DNA of 64,000 nucleotides from Malurus cyaneus samueli (lineage: Eukaryota; Chordata; Aves; Passeriformes; Maluridae): assembly GCA_009741485.1 (NCBI GenBank), contig CM019230.1:8642175-8706174 (forward strand), in the 5' to 3' direction. The notes beneath the pieces were generated by a model that was not told where the DNA came from, ran no database searches, and saw only the letters and a list, made by a program, of their open reading frames with translations. Shown here piece after piece: positions 1 through 12,000 of this stretch. How positions within the stretch are numbered: position 1 is the first letter of the stretch; each line of letters begins with the position of its first letter. The translations under genes were made by a program, and so were the position numbers.

Positions 1-2173
1 ACAGAACCTGCTGCACTGATCCAGAGAAAGGAAAGGTCTATCCCAGTACATCCTTCCAGAGAGTGTCAGGCATCCACAGACAAATGTATAAAAGCTGGGG
101 ATTGTGGGTCTGCTCCTGTTCTCTCCTCCCAGTTGAGGGCAGTTGGGTTTGGGGGCTCCCCACAGCTGAAGAGGCACTGTGACTCTGATCCTTTATTAAC
201 ACTTATTTATTTCAGCCACCATGAATCTGGCCAATCTGTTTCTAAACTATTTATACTTTTGGCCTTTGAAGAATCAGGTGATGGCAAATTCCACTGTAGA
301 ATTCTGTGTCTGCTCAGCAAATGCCACACTTACTGTCAGCAGTGATTCCCTTTGTCTTCACATCCTTCAGGATGCATGAGAGTTCTTTAAAGTTCCTCAG
401 CTTGCTTATTTTCCAGCCTGAATGTCCCAAATTCTTGGAGTATTTTCCTCATACAGAAACCCACAGCAAAGATTTGGGTTCTCTTGGACCATATCTTTGC
501 TCAGCCTCTGTGTAATTTGGTTGCAAAGGGAATTGCTTTAGGAAGGGCCTTTCCTTGCTCTCTTGTTTGTAACATAACAGCTTGGGGTTTGATTATTATT
601 GCTGTTTTTAGCTGTTGTTGGCTTTTCATTGTTGGTTTTTTGATAGATGAGTTCAATTTTGCTGGCATATTGCTCGGGTTTCCAAAGCAGATGTTGTTGC
701 AGTGAGGTGGGCAGGGAGCAGTTAATGTCACACAGGGGTCAAAGCCAGGGGGTTGGGGTGTGGAGGGTGCAGCTGCCATGAGAACTGCTGATGGCATGGT
801 GTGAACCTCACAGAGCTGCAGCCACCCCCATCCATCTCCCATTTGCCTTGGGAAGGATGAGACTCTTGGAAAATCAGCTGTAGAGAGGGAAACAGCACGC
901 TGAGAGACTGGAGAGCAGATGGATTTGTGTGAGAAAATGATGGTGCTGTGAATCTGGCATTTTGTAGGTGCTGGTTCCTGTCTGGTGGGATATTGGAGTG
1001 ATGTGTGTGAGGGGATGGGATGTGTTGTGGAAGGCAGGTGGGAGCAAGGAGAGGAGCTGGGAGCGCCCAGAAGGAGCAGTCACCTCTCATATGGCTCCCA
1101 CACCTTCCTGGCATGCTTTGTTTAACACAAAGGAGCTCGGGTTATCCAGCCACCAAATCCTATGGCCCTTTAGCAAATCACACCCAATCCTGGCCCAGGA
1201 GGGCTTTGAACTCTCAAGGGGACCATGGACTGGGATGGACCAAGCCCTTTTCCACTTCAGGAATCTTAGAACAGCTAGGAGGGCTTCCCAAAAGAGCCTG
1301 TGTGTGGAATGTCTTCAGGTAAAAGGAAATTGCTGACGTCTCCTGATGTTGCACATTTTTATGTGGCATCAACTTGCTGCCACTTCGGAAATACTGAAAA
1401 ATAAAGTCTTGCATCCTGGCCATTGAAAATTCCTCTGTCCTACAGGAATTTTGCTCTAGCGTGCACTGTTATTCCAGGGAATTTAAGCCTCTGTACAGGA
1501 AACCCCGATGTGGGCAGGCAGGAATTTAAAGGGATAGGGCATTAAGATGGTTGAGATGTGCTGTGTTCCTACAGTGCATTTGTAAGAAGGGAGGTGGGAT
1601 CCCATCAAGAGGGCAGGCCTTGAACAGCCAAAATTAATTCAGGTTTAATTCCAGGTAAATGGGCAGTGAAAGGAAGTGCGAAGTCAAGGACAGTTTCAGG
1701 TGTTTGCAGAATCAGAACATTGTGAGCCTCCTGACAATAAATACAGAACCTTGCTAGAGCTGCTGGGGCAGTGCAGCCCCTGGGCTCCGCTGGTGGCCTC
1801 ATGGGAGGGAGGAATTGATCTCTTTAGGCAATGTTTTTTAATTTACATATGCATACATGCTCCTGGTTACATCAAGTTATCACTCTTGCTAGAGCATCTT
1901 TCTTTTGAATCTTTATCTCCTGAGTATGCTGTAATAGTACTTCTGGGAGTGTGGGCTGGAGATGGGGAAAGGGAGTGCTTGTGAAGAGTGAGTTTTGGGT
2001 TTTTGATAAATTTGATAAACCTGCGAGGAGGTTGGGGCTGGGCTGGAGGGCAAGGTGCTCAGGAACATTCTGCCCTTGATTCCCAGGATGTCCCAGAGCA
2101 CTGCCCACTCCATCTCCCCGACCCCGCCCAGGGACTTTCAGCACTAACATGTCCCTCATTCCCCCTCTGTCAG
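1..2173. other. Probable last-intron sequence of the HS3ST3-type gene; no exon seen
   Basis: No open frame here has domain character or plausible splice sites. The stretch ends in a good acceptor (pyrimidine-rich run, then cag at 2171-2173) that opens the sulfotransferase exon, so it is read as the 3' part of the intron upstream of that exon. HS3ST3 genes have two coding exons separated by a very long intron, which fits the absence of exon 1 (cytoplasmic tail, membrane anchor, stem, 5'-phosphosulfate loop) from the window. Confidence 0.6.
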
Positions 2174-2318
2174 GGACTTGATGCCCAGGACCCTGGAGGG
2201 GCAGATCACCATGGAGAAGACCCCCAGCTACTTTGTCACCAAGGAGGCCCCAGCCCGCATCTCCTCCATGTCCAAGGGCACAAAGCTCATCGTGGTGGTG
2301 CGGGACCCTGTGACCAGA
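2174..2318 (+). CDS. HS3ST3A1/HS3ST3B1: Heparan sulfate 3-O-sulfotransferase 3-type, first part of the last exon (partial, plus strand)
   Basis: The enzyme moves sulfate from PAPS to the 3-OH of glucosamine in heparan sulfate, in the Golgi lumen. Seen: after the acceptor at 2172-2173, one G completes a split codon and the frame reads [20 protein letters not shown], then about 20 residues ending in VVVRDPVTR at 2318. DLMPRTL is where exon 2 of the HS3ST3 group begins, and EKTPSYF and RDPVTR are family signatures; the Arg lies in the 3'-phosphate-binding loop for PAPS. Homology then stops abruptly: the frame continues NLAELSGRL and ends. The missing continuation, AISDYTQ onward, is on the opposite strand at 3154. 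HS3ST3A1 and HS3ST3B1 have nearly identical catalytic domains and cannot be told apart here. Exon 1 is outside the window. Confidence 0.9.
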
Positions 2319-2679
2319 AACCTGGCTGAACTTTCAGGAAGACTCTGAGCTACCCCAAGCACCCCTGTCAGTTCTAAGAACTTTGCCCCTGCGTTTTTGT
2401 TTTTTTTTTTACAGAGGCAGTACTAAACCTGAGCCCATTAAGGGAAGCTGATCATGCCAATCTGACCAGGCTGCTGTTCACAGCCTCCTTTCCTGGAGAG
2501 ACACAGCACCTCTTCTCTGAGAGAAGAAAGGAAACAAAGCAATATGAAAAGAAAAAATAAATCAGAGCAAATCATGTTTCAGCACAGCTATATTTTTTTT
2601 CTGTATTTCCCCCCTTTCTACCGATACGTAAAAAAAATATATATTATATTTTCCTTTTCTTAAATTATTTCTTTCTGCC
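2319..2679 (-). other. Sequence 3' of the inverted HS3ST3 exon piece, probable 3'UTR
   Basis: On the minus strand this directly follows the sulfotransferase stop codon at 2682-2680, so it is most simply the start of that gene's 3' untranslated region. It is A/T-rich near the stop. I see no minus-strand AATAAA in it. Its left edge at 2318/2319 is the break where plus-strand homology to the sulfotransferase ends, and there are no Ns at that edge. Confidence 0.45.
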
Positions 2680-3154
2680 TCAGTCCCAGCCGAAGTCCTG
2701 CCCCGTCATTTGGTAGAACTTCATGTTGAAGGGGCGGTAGAAATCCCGCAGCCTCTGCACCACCTCCTGGTCGATGTCAGGGTGGGTCCTGCCTTTTGTC
2801 TTCCCCAGACAATGGGGTTTGCTGCTGCCTTCCGCCTTCTTCAGGCACGGGAATCCCTTGGTTTTGTTGAAGTAGAAGTGTTTGTCGGTGATGATCCTCT
2901 TTAGGCCCAGAAAGTCCTGGACCCTGCCCAGCTCCCCCGCAGGGTCACTGATCAGCCTCTCCCCGCTGACAAAGAGGATCTGCCCGATGGGGAAGTAGAG
3001 GAGCCAGTTCTCCAGGTGCTTGGCGTAGATGCCAATCTGGATGGCGCTCCATGAGGTGTCGATCAGGCCTGTAGTCCTGTTTTTGAAGGTCAGGCTCTCA
3101 AAGGTGGGGATGTCTGGCTTCTTGGAGAGCGTCTGGGTGTAGTCTGAGATGGCT
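2680..3154 (-). CDS. HS3ST3A1/HS3ST3B1: Heparan sulfate 3-O-sulfotransferase 3-type, C-terminal part of the last exon (partial, minus strand)
   Basis: Read on the minus strand from the gap edge, the frame begins [20 protein letters not shown] and ends [12 protein letters not shown] with a TGA stop at 2682-2680 (157 residues). Family hallmarks visible in order: the Ser of AISDY (3'-phosphate loop), [36 protein letters not shown], the FPCLKK...HCLGK loop with its two conserved cysteines, and the FYRPFN...YQMTGQDF tail. [22 protein letters not shown] points to the HS3ST3 group rather than HS3ST2, HS3ST4 or HS3ST6. The reading frame is intact with no internal stop. It starts exactly where the plus-strand piece at 2174-2318 stops (VTR then AIS), so the two are halves of one exon placed in opposite directions. 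Confidence 0.93.
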
Positions 3155-3179
3155 NNNNNNNNNNNNNNNNNNNNNNNNN
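3155..3179. other. Assembly gap of 25 N
   Basis: The only run of Ns in the window. A fixed 25-base run is usually a placeholder of unknown true size. It sits at one edge of the inverted sulfotransferase piece and at the 3' side of the left promoter duplicate. Confidence 0.99.
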
Positions 3180-3194
3180 TCTAAGACAGGAGCA

Positions 3195-3990
3195 TTTAGA
3201 GGAGACAGTGTGAGTACCTCACACGTTGTTGGTGCCCAAGGAGGCCTTCATGCCTCTTCCATTCCCTTCTCCAAGTACCTGAGCAGCCTTTCCGGCCCCC
3301 AGCTCGTTCAGCTCCTCTTCCAGAAGTCTGCCCAGCACATGAGAAAGTCACCTGAAACCCAGAGGAAAAGCAGATAATCAGCTCCTCCCCTCTGTAAAAT
3401 GTAACTAGATATAATCATCACCTAATTACAAGAAATTGAATTTTCACTTTCACTTTTAGAGCAAAAGTCAGCAGTTTCACTGAACAATGGACACCAGGCA
3501 AGTCCATGCTGCTGTGTGGTACATTGCAGTGAGAAAACCATGGGAAAAAAACAATCACACTCCCAAAGAGGGCCCAGGGTCAAGAAGTTCAGGGCCTGTA
3601 AGACCAGGGTACAGATGAGGCAAAGATCTGCTGCTTTCTTCTCTGGGTTTTGGGTGGGGTTTTTAGTGTGGAAAGGAGGAAAATCAAACCATCAGAGTAG
3701 ATTTTCCCACTCAGCAAATGCAGCACAAGTCTACAACAGGGATTTGCCCTGGAGAGTGCCTGACCCTCTCCTTTCCCCTCTTGCCTACAGCTCCAGGTAT
3801 CTCCACACAGCCACAAGATCTTTGCCTTGACACACATGATGAGCTGTGAGGGTTTTTCACCCTGTCCAAGCTGTGCCTCAGCCCATCCCCAGCAGCAGCC
3901 CCAGCCCTGGGCTGCCATAAACTGTAGCTGGACCTGAGAGTAGCAATGCTCCCTCCCAGCCCACAGTGCATCATTTCACCAAGACACTCG
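3195..3990. repeat. Left copy of a local segmental duplication (partner at about 16330-17240)
   Basis: The two copies share the same blocks in the same order and orientation: the short exon with 'gagctcctcttccag', the interferon-response-type element, 'tccatgctgctg', 'caagaagttcagggcctgta', 'ggaggaaaatcaaac' and 'ctacagctccaggtatctcc'. They differ by many substitutions and several indels, so the duplication is not recent. The copies are about 13 kb apart, wide enough to hold one whole copy of the membrane-protein gene, which fits tandem gene duplication. Homology fades near 3990. Confidence 0.88.
3275..3458 (-). promoter_or_regulatory. Decayed duplicate of an interferon-response-type promoter and first exon
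   Basis: On the minus strand, 3458-3440 reads as a tandem GAAAGTGAAA-type element (plus strand: ttttcactttcactttt), the binding pattern of IRF/ISGF3 factors. The TATA-like box of the right copy is here weakened to a tctgtaaaat context at 3391-3400. The first-exon homologue follows at about 3350-3275. Compared with the right copy, the ATG in that exon is ACG, and the splice donor after GAGAAG is GG instead of GT. An alternative donor, CAG followed by GTACTT, lies 12 bases earlier. The gene body that should follow would lie beyond the gap. Probably a remnant; activity is untested. Confidence 0.55.
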
Positions 3991-5513
3991 CTGCTCACCC
4001 CGAGCTGACCCACCACTCATTGCACCTTCCGTGCCCTCTGAAACGACCTGGCACTCCTCATGGGCTGTTGGAAAAGGAAGTCATGTCTGACAGAGCAGTC
4101 TTTGGCCAATCAGTTAATGAAACCAAAAGAAGCCCCAAAGTGCATGATACAATCTCTGAGTGCATGCTGCCAGATATCCTCTGCCATGCAGATAAGGGAG
4201 GAATTACCAGTGCAGCTCCCCTGCCTGCGGGCACAGAGGGCTGTGACAATGACAGAAGTCACACAACCCCAGCCCAAGGTACCTCAGCACACAGCACCTC
4301 ACACAGGACACAACAGCCCCCTGTGAATCCACACCTACCCTTTTCTCTGGGGCATCATCTGCTGATCCCATCTCTTCACTGCAAGTGGTCTCAGAGAACA
4401 GCCAGAAAGTGGGGAAAAGGAAATGCACTGCCAGTGTTAGCCTGTGTGTGAGCTGAATCCCTGCATTTCCAGAGCAATTCCAGTGCATTTCCAGCCCTGT
4501 GCATGCACTGCTGCCCTCCAGCACCCATCTCAGAGATCTCCTTAAGCAGACTGGAAGTGCCTGTGCCAGTGCTGTCACAGCTTTCTGCATCTTTGGCTGC
4601 TCTGAGCAAGAGCAGCCCCTTGGCACCCCTCAGCTGTGAGGTGCTCAGGAGGAGCCCTTTAACCTTACTAGACAAGAATCCAAGTATTTCAGGGAAACCT
4701 TAATGGTTATTTTCTAACTCTACATCATTGCCAAATGGACCACTGAGAAAATGAGTTACCTAAAGACACATGTTCATTTTCTGAAATATTCATTGAGCAA
4801 GATATGCTCAAGCACTAACAATTGTTCTGTAGACGGTTCATTTAGTTCACCTAAATATAAGAAATGCAATTGGAATTGTAATGTCAGAGTTAGTTCCTCT
4901 TGATTTGTTGATATCAAAGTAGTTTCAAAACCAATTCCTCCATCAACAGAACCCCACTGTAAGACTGGACCTCAGGCTCCCTGTGCTGGAGATGTCATTT
5001 CTTGGCTGCCCTGGCACCTGGAGTGCTGCTCATGCCCTTGGAACTGAGACACACAGAATCTTCCCCAGCTTCAAAGGCCTTGGCAAAAAAGTGGCTTCTG
5101 TCACTCACACAGAAAATTTAATTTTCTCTGGAGATTCCCAGGATGATTTGATTAGTTCACAATGTACAAACTTCAGTAAACTCAGCCTGATAACTGGAGC
5201 TGGTTTCAGATCTAAGTCAGGAACACAGAGGTAAGACAGAGTGGCAGAAAATGGAAGAAAACAGTCTTTTCTTTGGTCTTTTTAAAGAAAGGAGCATTTA
5301 ACAACATTAGGGAAGTAGATAATACAGATTCTCAGGAAGAGGGCTGCAGAAGGTGTGAGCCAAATCTATTCTAAGAAACAAAGGTACTCAAATGCAAATG
5401 AGACCCTTGGAGTTCTCCAGTGACCCCAATATCCAAAGAAAATGAACAGGAACTTCTTGTGAACAGTGAGGAACAGAGGAATCAAATGGGAAACAGCAGT
5501 CACAAACAAGTGT
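3991..5513. other. Intergenic, no gene seen
   Basis: Frames here are short, lack domain character and have no coherent splice sites. I recognise no well-preserved mobile element. Confidence 0.6.
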
Positions 5514-5775
5514 TTGAGATCACCTCAATAAACACTAGCAAGGGGATCAATAAACATCAGATTTCCTATTAAGTAACAAAACAACGAAATTTGTTGGCAA
5601 GGTTCACTCTGCTACTGACTGGATGGTTAAGGCACTCTGTGGAAAAAAAGTAACAATAAACAAAATCCAGTTAATGAAAACAGGAATGAACTCAGAATTA
5701 TCTGCATGTGTGTGTGTGATTAGGTGTGTGTGACAAAAGCACAGTGAGGGATAGGATAAAAAGGAGCATGGCCTA
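5514..5775. repeat. Dispersed repeat, copy 1 (partner at about 35785-36045)
   Basis: Begins 'tttgagatcac' and shares ordered blocks with the partner about 30 kb away: 'ggcaag.ttcact', 'aaaatccag', 'aaaacag.aatga', 'a.ctatctg' and 'ggtgtg.gataaaagg'-like endings. Both copies are in the same orientation and diverged by indels. This is the pattern of an old interspersed element, possibly an LTR-retroelement piece, but I cannot name the family. This copy contains a short (GT)n run near 5706-5716. Confidence 0.5.
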
Positions 5776-8700
5776 AACCTTAACAGCACTCAGACTTTAT
5801 TGAAACTTATATCTGAAAAGTTAATAATTTAGCAAAGGAACAACACTTAACAGCATTTTATTTAGCTTATAACTGATATTAAATTGACTTACAGGCCTGA
5901 CTGGCTGAGTTATCTCAGGTATTTAAACACGTGAGGGAGCAGCGTTACCTTTCCAGAGCACAGGCCATCATGTGTGCACAGCCAGAGACAGCCAGGGCAG
6001 GGTGTCTGTAAGAAATTCTCCTCGAGGGCAGGGAAATGTTCACTCCCGATGCTTTTGCATCTCCCCAAGGGCCCAAGGTTGAGCCTGGAGCAGTGGGGGA
6101 TCAGCCCAGGCTCTGTGGTTGTTCAGGATCCTCGAGAGCAGCACAGGGAGAGTTCCCGGCTCCCAGAGCCCCACGGCCCCGGAGAGCTCCCGGGGCTCCT
6201 TTGGCAGCGCTGCTCATGGGCCACACCAGAGGGGATTTAGGCACAGCAATGGCTCATCCTGGACACACACTGGGTCGGCAGCTTTCTTTGGGGGTGTTGT
6301 GCTGCTCAGGCAATGAAAACAGTTTCAAGGCTGTTCATAAAAAACCTCAGGAGCCTGTTTGAGCAGCAGCAGGGCCTGAGAGCAGATGGTGTTTGTGACA
6401 AGCTCCAGAGGAGCTGAGCCCAGGTTCTCCATTGCCATCACTTCAGGAATGCTGAAGTTTGACTGCTTTCCACCACAGTAAAACTGAGAATTTGCAGCAA
6501 ATTAGCTGAGGCCTCAGGTAAAAGTGTGAGTATAAAGCCTTGACTATGGAGGGGAAAAAAGCTCTACCAACCTGTAAAAGCATTGATCTCCAGCGCCAAA
6601 CAAAAGGGAAATTAATCACAGATGCTCTCTTATCTTTGTAAAATTCATTTATAAATTCATTTGGATGTCTTACATTATGAAATTTTCACAATAGATTTGA
6701 CTGTAGCAAAGTTTAAGAGGGACACAACAACCTACCTACATCCTTTGAGATTTCCTGAGGGAAATTTCAGCTACAAATTCATGAGGAACTAAACCATGGA
6801 AAAATGATTCAGCAAACATTCACATTGGTTCAGGGATCTGCTTTTCCAATTGTGCTAACATCGATTCTGTTCAACAGCCTGATACTAAATTAGATCCAAT
6901 GCAAAAGCTGAGGATTTATTCAAATCAGGTGGGAATGGTGAATCATTTAAAGATACCCAATACCCAGTGGGGATTCCTGAGGGGCCCAGTTTATCGCACA
7001 TTGCCTAAACTTGCCTGATTTGCCAGGAAGATTGCTGCCAGAGTTCTGCTCAGCCTGGGGGCAGGCCAAGTCCTCTGTGACCCACCTCTGCACAGAACAC
7101 ACAGAGATGTCCTCAGCCTGCATGTGGGGGCAAAACCAAATATTTCTTTAAAAGACCAAACATCATTAGCTCATCCAACAGCCAGCTGTGAATAAGGCTT
7201 ATATGAATCCAGAGATGACCTAAGAAATAAAAAAAATACAGACACCTCCTATGGCATTACCATGAAAGACACGCAGAGGGCATGGCAAGGATTTCAGAGC
7301 AGTTCACACTTTGAGTCCCACAGAGAATTTGGCTGATTTCAGCCAAATTGACTCGTGCTGAGTCAGCCACACACGCTGGGGTGGCTTCTGTCTGCAGCCA
7401 AGCACCAGGAGAGGATGGGAGCTCCAGATTCAGCTTGGGCTGCTCACAGGGGCCTAGAGATGGAGAGGAGTCGCAGTGCTCGGGGAAGCTGTGCATGTGG
7501 TAAAGGTACATTTGTGAAAACTGGACTATTTGTGAATACAAAGGCAGGAGTTCTCATAGAAAATCAGCATCTGTAGCTCAGCTGGTTGCTATACAACATG
7601 AGAGAGGAGGAGGGTGCTGCTGGCAGAGAGGTTTTCCCAATTGCACTTGGTTTTCAAGCATGGGTGAGGTGCTCTTTATCAGGAGTCCGCTTGTCTTTCC
7701 TGAAAGCTGCAGAATTGAAGGAAAAATATCAGTGAGGCCACCAAAGAAACCAGTCAATTCCAGTGAGAATTATAAAACAAATGCCTCTACTTAGGCCTGG
7801 AAACCTGCAGTGTGAAGTCCTCCAGGCAGCTGCCCTGTCCCATCTGCTACTGGGCCACTCTTGCTCTGCAAGGGTTGCAGCTTCCTGGCCATGAATGTGG
7901 GCTCAAGTCTTGGCTGAGACCCTGCCCTGGTGCTGTGACCCATCAACCTCTGCCTTAGGGGGCTGTAGGACACACTTGAGACATCACTGGATGTTGCACC
8001 CCAGGGCAGGAGCTCAGGGCCATCACCTGTGGTGAATCTTTTACCCATCACACCAATATATCCATTTCATCTATTGATGTAACTGCTGCAGCAAAAATGG
8101 TTTTGTGCTGTCTTTGCTGGGCTTTGCAAGCATGTGTGCAACTCCTTCTGAAACAAATTTTCCCCCTTGAAATCTACATTTATCTGCCCTTTCTGGGCAA
8201 CTCACTGCAGCCAGATCAGACCATAGGCCTTGTGTTTCTCCACAAAGCCCCAGCAGCAATGGCAGGGGATCCTTGTCCATGTGCAGCACAGGTGCATCCC
8301 CAGTGCTGAACTGCATTGTAGCACAACTATTTCTCTAGTAAGAGCTGGTTTAAGATTATCTGCCTTGAAGAAAACTATGCTGTCTGTGTTGGGAGTGAGC
8401 AGGGAAGAGAAGAGACTAATACAGAGCAAGGCTGATGTTTCCACAAGGTTGTTTTGTTCAGGATTCCCTATTTACTTCACAGAGCCCATCCCACCTCTTC
8501 CCATGCATATTGGTTTGCAAAACAAACTTCCCTGCTGGATGCATTTAGGAAAATACTCCTTCTTAAATGAAAGTTGTGCCAGGCTGGGAGAGGGAACCAC
8601 TCTCCTGAAGGCCCTGTCAGTCCATCCCTGGCTGTCCATCCTGGCTGGGACTGGTCTCTGCCAGGGAAGCTGCACAGCAATGCTGCAGTCTGGGACTGCT

Positions 8701-9000
8701 CCAAGGAGCAGGATCCCATGGAGGGAAGGCTGAGCCCTGCCATCACTTGGTCCTGCCAGCACTTCCTCCTCCTGTCAGGATGAAGCAGTGAGGGAATTCC
8801 TTCTGTGCTCATTTTTCACAACAAAGCCTCTAGATGGGCACTGTCACGGCAGTCATGGGAGGGGAGGTCACTCCAGCTCTTGGCCCAGTGAAGATTGTTA
8901 CGAAGTGCATGAACAACACACTGGTGATGAGATCCAGGAGGAAAGCCCTGTGTGCTTTTTCCACTTCCAGGTGTGTTACCCACAGGGAGCCCCTAATTTT
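5776..9000. other. Intergenic, downstream of the minus-strand membrane-protein gene; no gene seen
   Basis: No frame with recognisable domains. The plus-strand 126-codon frame at 8788-9168 is antisense to the membrane-spanning exon and is a shadow. The 3' untranslated region of the minus-strand gene should lie just below 9001, but I could not place its polyadenylation site with confidence. Confidence 0.5.
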
Positions 9001-12000
9001 TCAGACTATACCTGGACCACGTCGCAGCCGCAAGAAGTAATACGTGATGGCACATCCTGTGAGAACCCCAACAAACAGGAATGCAAACAAGATGCCATTG
9101 CTGTGTTTTTTGCTGGTGAGAAATTCAGGATTACCTGCAGAGTAGAAGAGAACAGAGCATCCACATGAAGCTAGCAGGAGTGCCAAGCCATGAGTTGCCT
9201 CGTAAACACCACACGCAAGAACTGGTCACGGCTGATAAAGAGAGAAGGAATTGGTGAATGAGAGAATGAAGAGCCCCTGGCTCAAGATATTCCTGTGACA
9301 ATGCTGACTTTATCAATATTCAAAGGCAATTTTTGTCACCCCACCACAACAGATTCCTTTGAATATCAATCTCATCTCAAATAAACCAGAAGAAAAGGTG
9401 TGAGACCCATCCTTAATGAAGGGTTCAACAGCCAGTAAGGAAATCCACTTTGACTGGTTTTTAAAGACCTTTCTGTCCATGACCAAAGAGAGATGACAGG
9501 GATTTCTATTGTGAAAGTATATATAAATGTCACCTTTATGTGACAAATGTCCTCTTAGTCAGGATGCAAAGCCTCATTTATCACTTACTGGTAAGGAAAA
9601 TTCTTGGGAACTTGTTGCACACCCATCATGTACCCTCTTCCCTGAGCATCCCTGTGTACAGAACATCTTCCTGCCCATGTAAAGCTCTGTTCACATCAAG
9701 CTCTCTGGACAAACCCCTCTCACAGCAAAAGGCAAACCAACACATGAAGAGATTAACCTGGGATGCCAGTTGGTGGTGTAGAGGCTTTTGGACCTGATGG
9801 TTTGTTGAACCACTTCAGGGTAGGGTTTGGCTGCCAGAGGTTTGTCTCTACCTCACAGCAAATTTTCTTCTCCTCAGTACTGATGTTACCTCTCCCATTT
9901 TCTAATAAAGCAGAAAGGTAAAAGAAGTTGCAATTATAAATAGATCTTCAGTCAAGGGTAAAAAGTATTGAAGAGGTTAATAGATTAAAGATGTGGATCA
10001 TGTAGCACAAGAAGCTGTAGGTTGCTATGATTGCTAGGAATTGGAGATGTTTCATTACCCAGCAGTTCAAAGCAACACTGTTATTAGATTTCCTTATCAC
10101 TAAAGCTGATGAATTGTTCTGTGAATCAAGAATGGAAATATTTGAAGAAGGCAAGGAAGTTTTCACTTGTAATTTAGAATACCAAAACATCTGTAAAAAG
10201 CTTGTAATTACCTATTTGCATAAAAATCTATCCAAATAATAACAATGACAAAATTCTGCAGCTCCCTTTTATCCACAGGAACCAAAGAAGAGGAACAAGA
10301 AAGATCAACAGCTTAGTGAATCTCTGAGACCCCAGAGTGCATCTCCCACCAGCCCTGCATCCCACTGTGCTTATTCCTCTTCTAAGGGAATCTGGAAAAA
10401 TCCCTCCTACTTGCACCTACACATCCACCCTTCCCCTCCAAGGGATTCAGCCATCCCTGACTACAGCAATGGCCAGTTTTCACTGTGGATGTTTTAGTGT
10501 CACCCAGGTTTTAGACAGTAGTGACAGCACGTAGGTATATTGCACTGGTGAGCATAAATACAGGAGAGAAATGCTTTATGGTGGCCAGAAATTAAATACA
10601 CAATGAGTTGCTAGACTGAACAAAGGCATACAAAGGTTGAGAGTATTTTTCTTCGTTTTCTTCTGTCAGCAATAAAATTAAAAAGGATGCTCCAAGTTCA
10701 ACAGGAGAGCTGATAAAAGCTGCTCTCAGAGAGCCAACTACAGCCAGAAATGTCATTGACTTGGATGGAGCTCAGCTAAGTGACACCTCTGCAACTTGAG
10801 CCACTGTGAAGTTTTACCTCCTAGAGCCACTTGCTCCATGCACTCACAGGTGTCTGAATCTCTGCTTTTGGCAGTTTTGTGAGGCAGCAGGAAAGATAAT
10901 CCTGGCTGTTTATTGAATTGGGCAGAAGAGCAGCACAGAGCAGCTCCTGAGGCTGGGCCTCGGTCTGGCTGTGTTCTGGCTGAAGCAGGTGGGACTCACA
11001 CATTGCAACATGGCGTGGAATTTCACCATGAGAATTGTTGTTGCCAAAACTACAAAAATAAAAAAAAAACCTTTATGAATCAGAGTATCATGTGCTTATT
11101 TGGATCTCTCCCAGTGTAGTTTTAAGCAGTGTTTGATTTGAGAGAACTTAATTGACTTTTGGGAATTACATCATGACTTTTTTATACAGAAGGAACACAT
11201 TCATTGCATTTCCTTTACTCCTTAATCTCATTGTCAGATATATAACATTTCAGTTTCATACCCAGAAAAATGTTTTTCATCAGTTAATAAGCAGGATCCC
11301 AGTACAACATACCTCCAGACTTCAGGGCACCACATGAGAGTCCTGCTCCTCCAGATTTCTCCCAGACGATGCCATAAATTCCTTCAAGAAAGGAATTTGC
11401 TTGCCCAAAGCACACAGTGACATGTGTTTTGTTGGTCACCAGCTCAATTATTCCATTTGAAAACATCTTGTTTTGAGTTTTAACGATTATATCGAAGTTT
11501 TGAAAATCATCTCGCTCAGACTGGCATGTGTTGTTGTTGCAGTCCTTACAGTGGTAGACAGTCACAGTTGTTTTGCCAGAGGAAGAATCTTGTGCCCCTT
11601 CAGTAGGGCCGATACTGGACATGGCAATATCTAAATGAGAAAAACAACAAACCAACAACAACATTTTCTATCAGCTTTCTCCCCAGATGTTTAATGTTAG
11701 AGAACAAAATAAGTTCTGGTGGAAAAGCCCAGTCATAGCTTAGGAAACATTGTCTGGGTAAATTTTATACAGTATTGGGGCCAGTGCTCAGATAATTTTG
11801 GGGTAGAAATATGATAGAATTCCCCAACCACTTCCACTGGTTTTTTTTAATTGGGAAGCTGGCAGCTTGAAAACTGACTTGAAAAACATTTCTCTTAATG
11901 AGCTCAGGCCAATCATCTGTTCTTGTTTTCTTTCCTTCCCAAGCTCCTTGGCACAATCCCACACGGTGTCCCTCCAGCATCCTGCCAGAGCAGAGCTGAG

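Noticed and set aside
3266..3356. Conserved open frame LEEELNELG...AAQ in both duplicate leader exons
   Set aside because: Open in both copies with mild changes, but it has no start codon and does not connect in phase to a known exon. Treated as untranslated leader.
8788..9168. 126-codon plus-strand frame
   Set aside because: Antisense to the membrane-spanning exon at 9134-9001. No features of its own.
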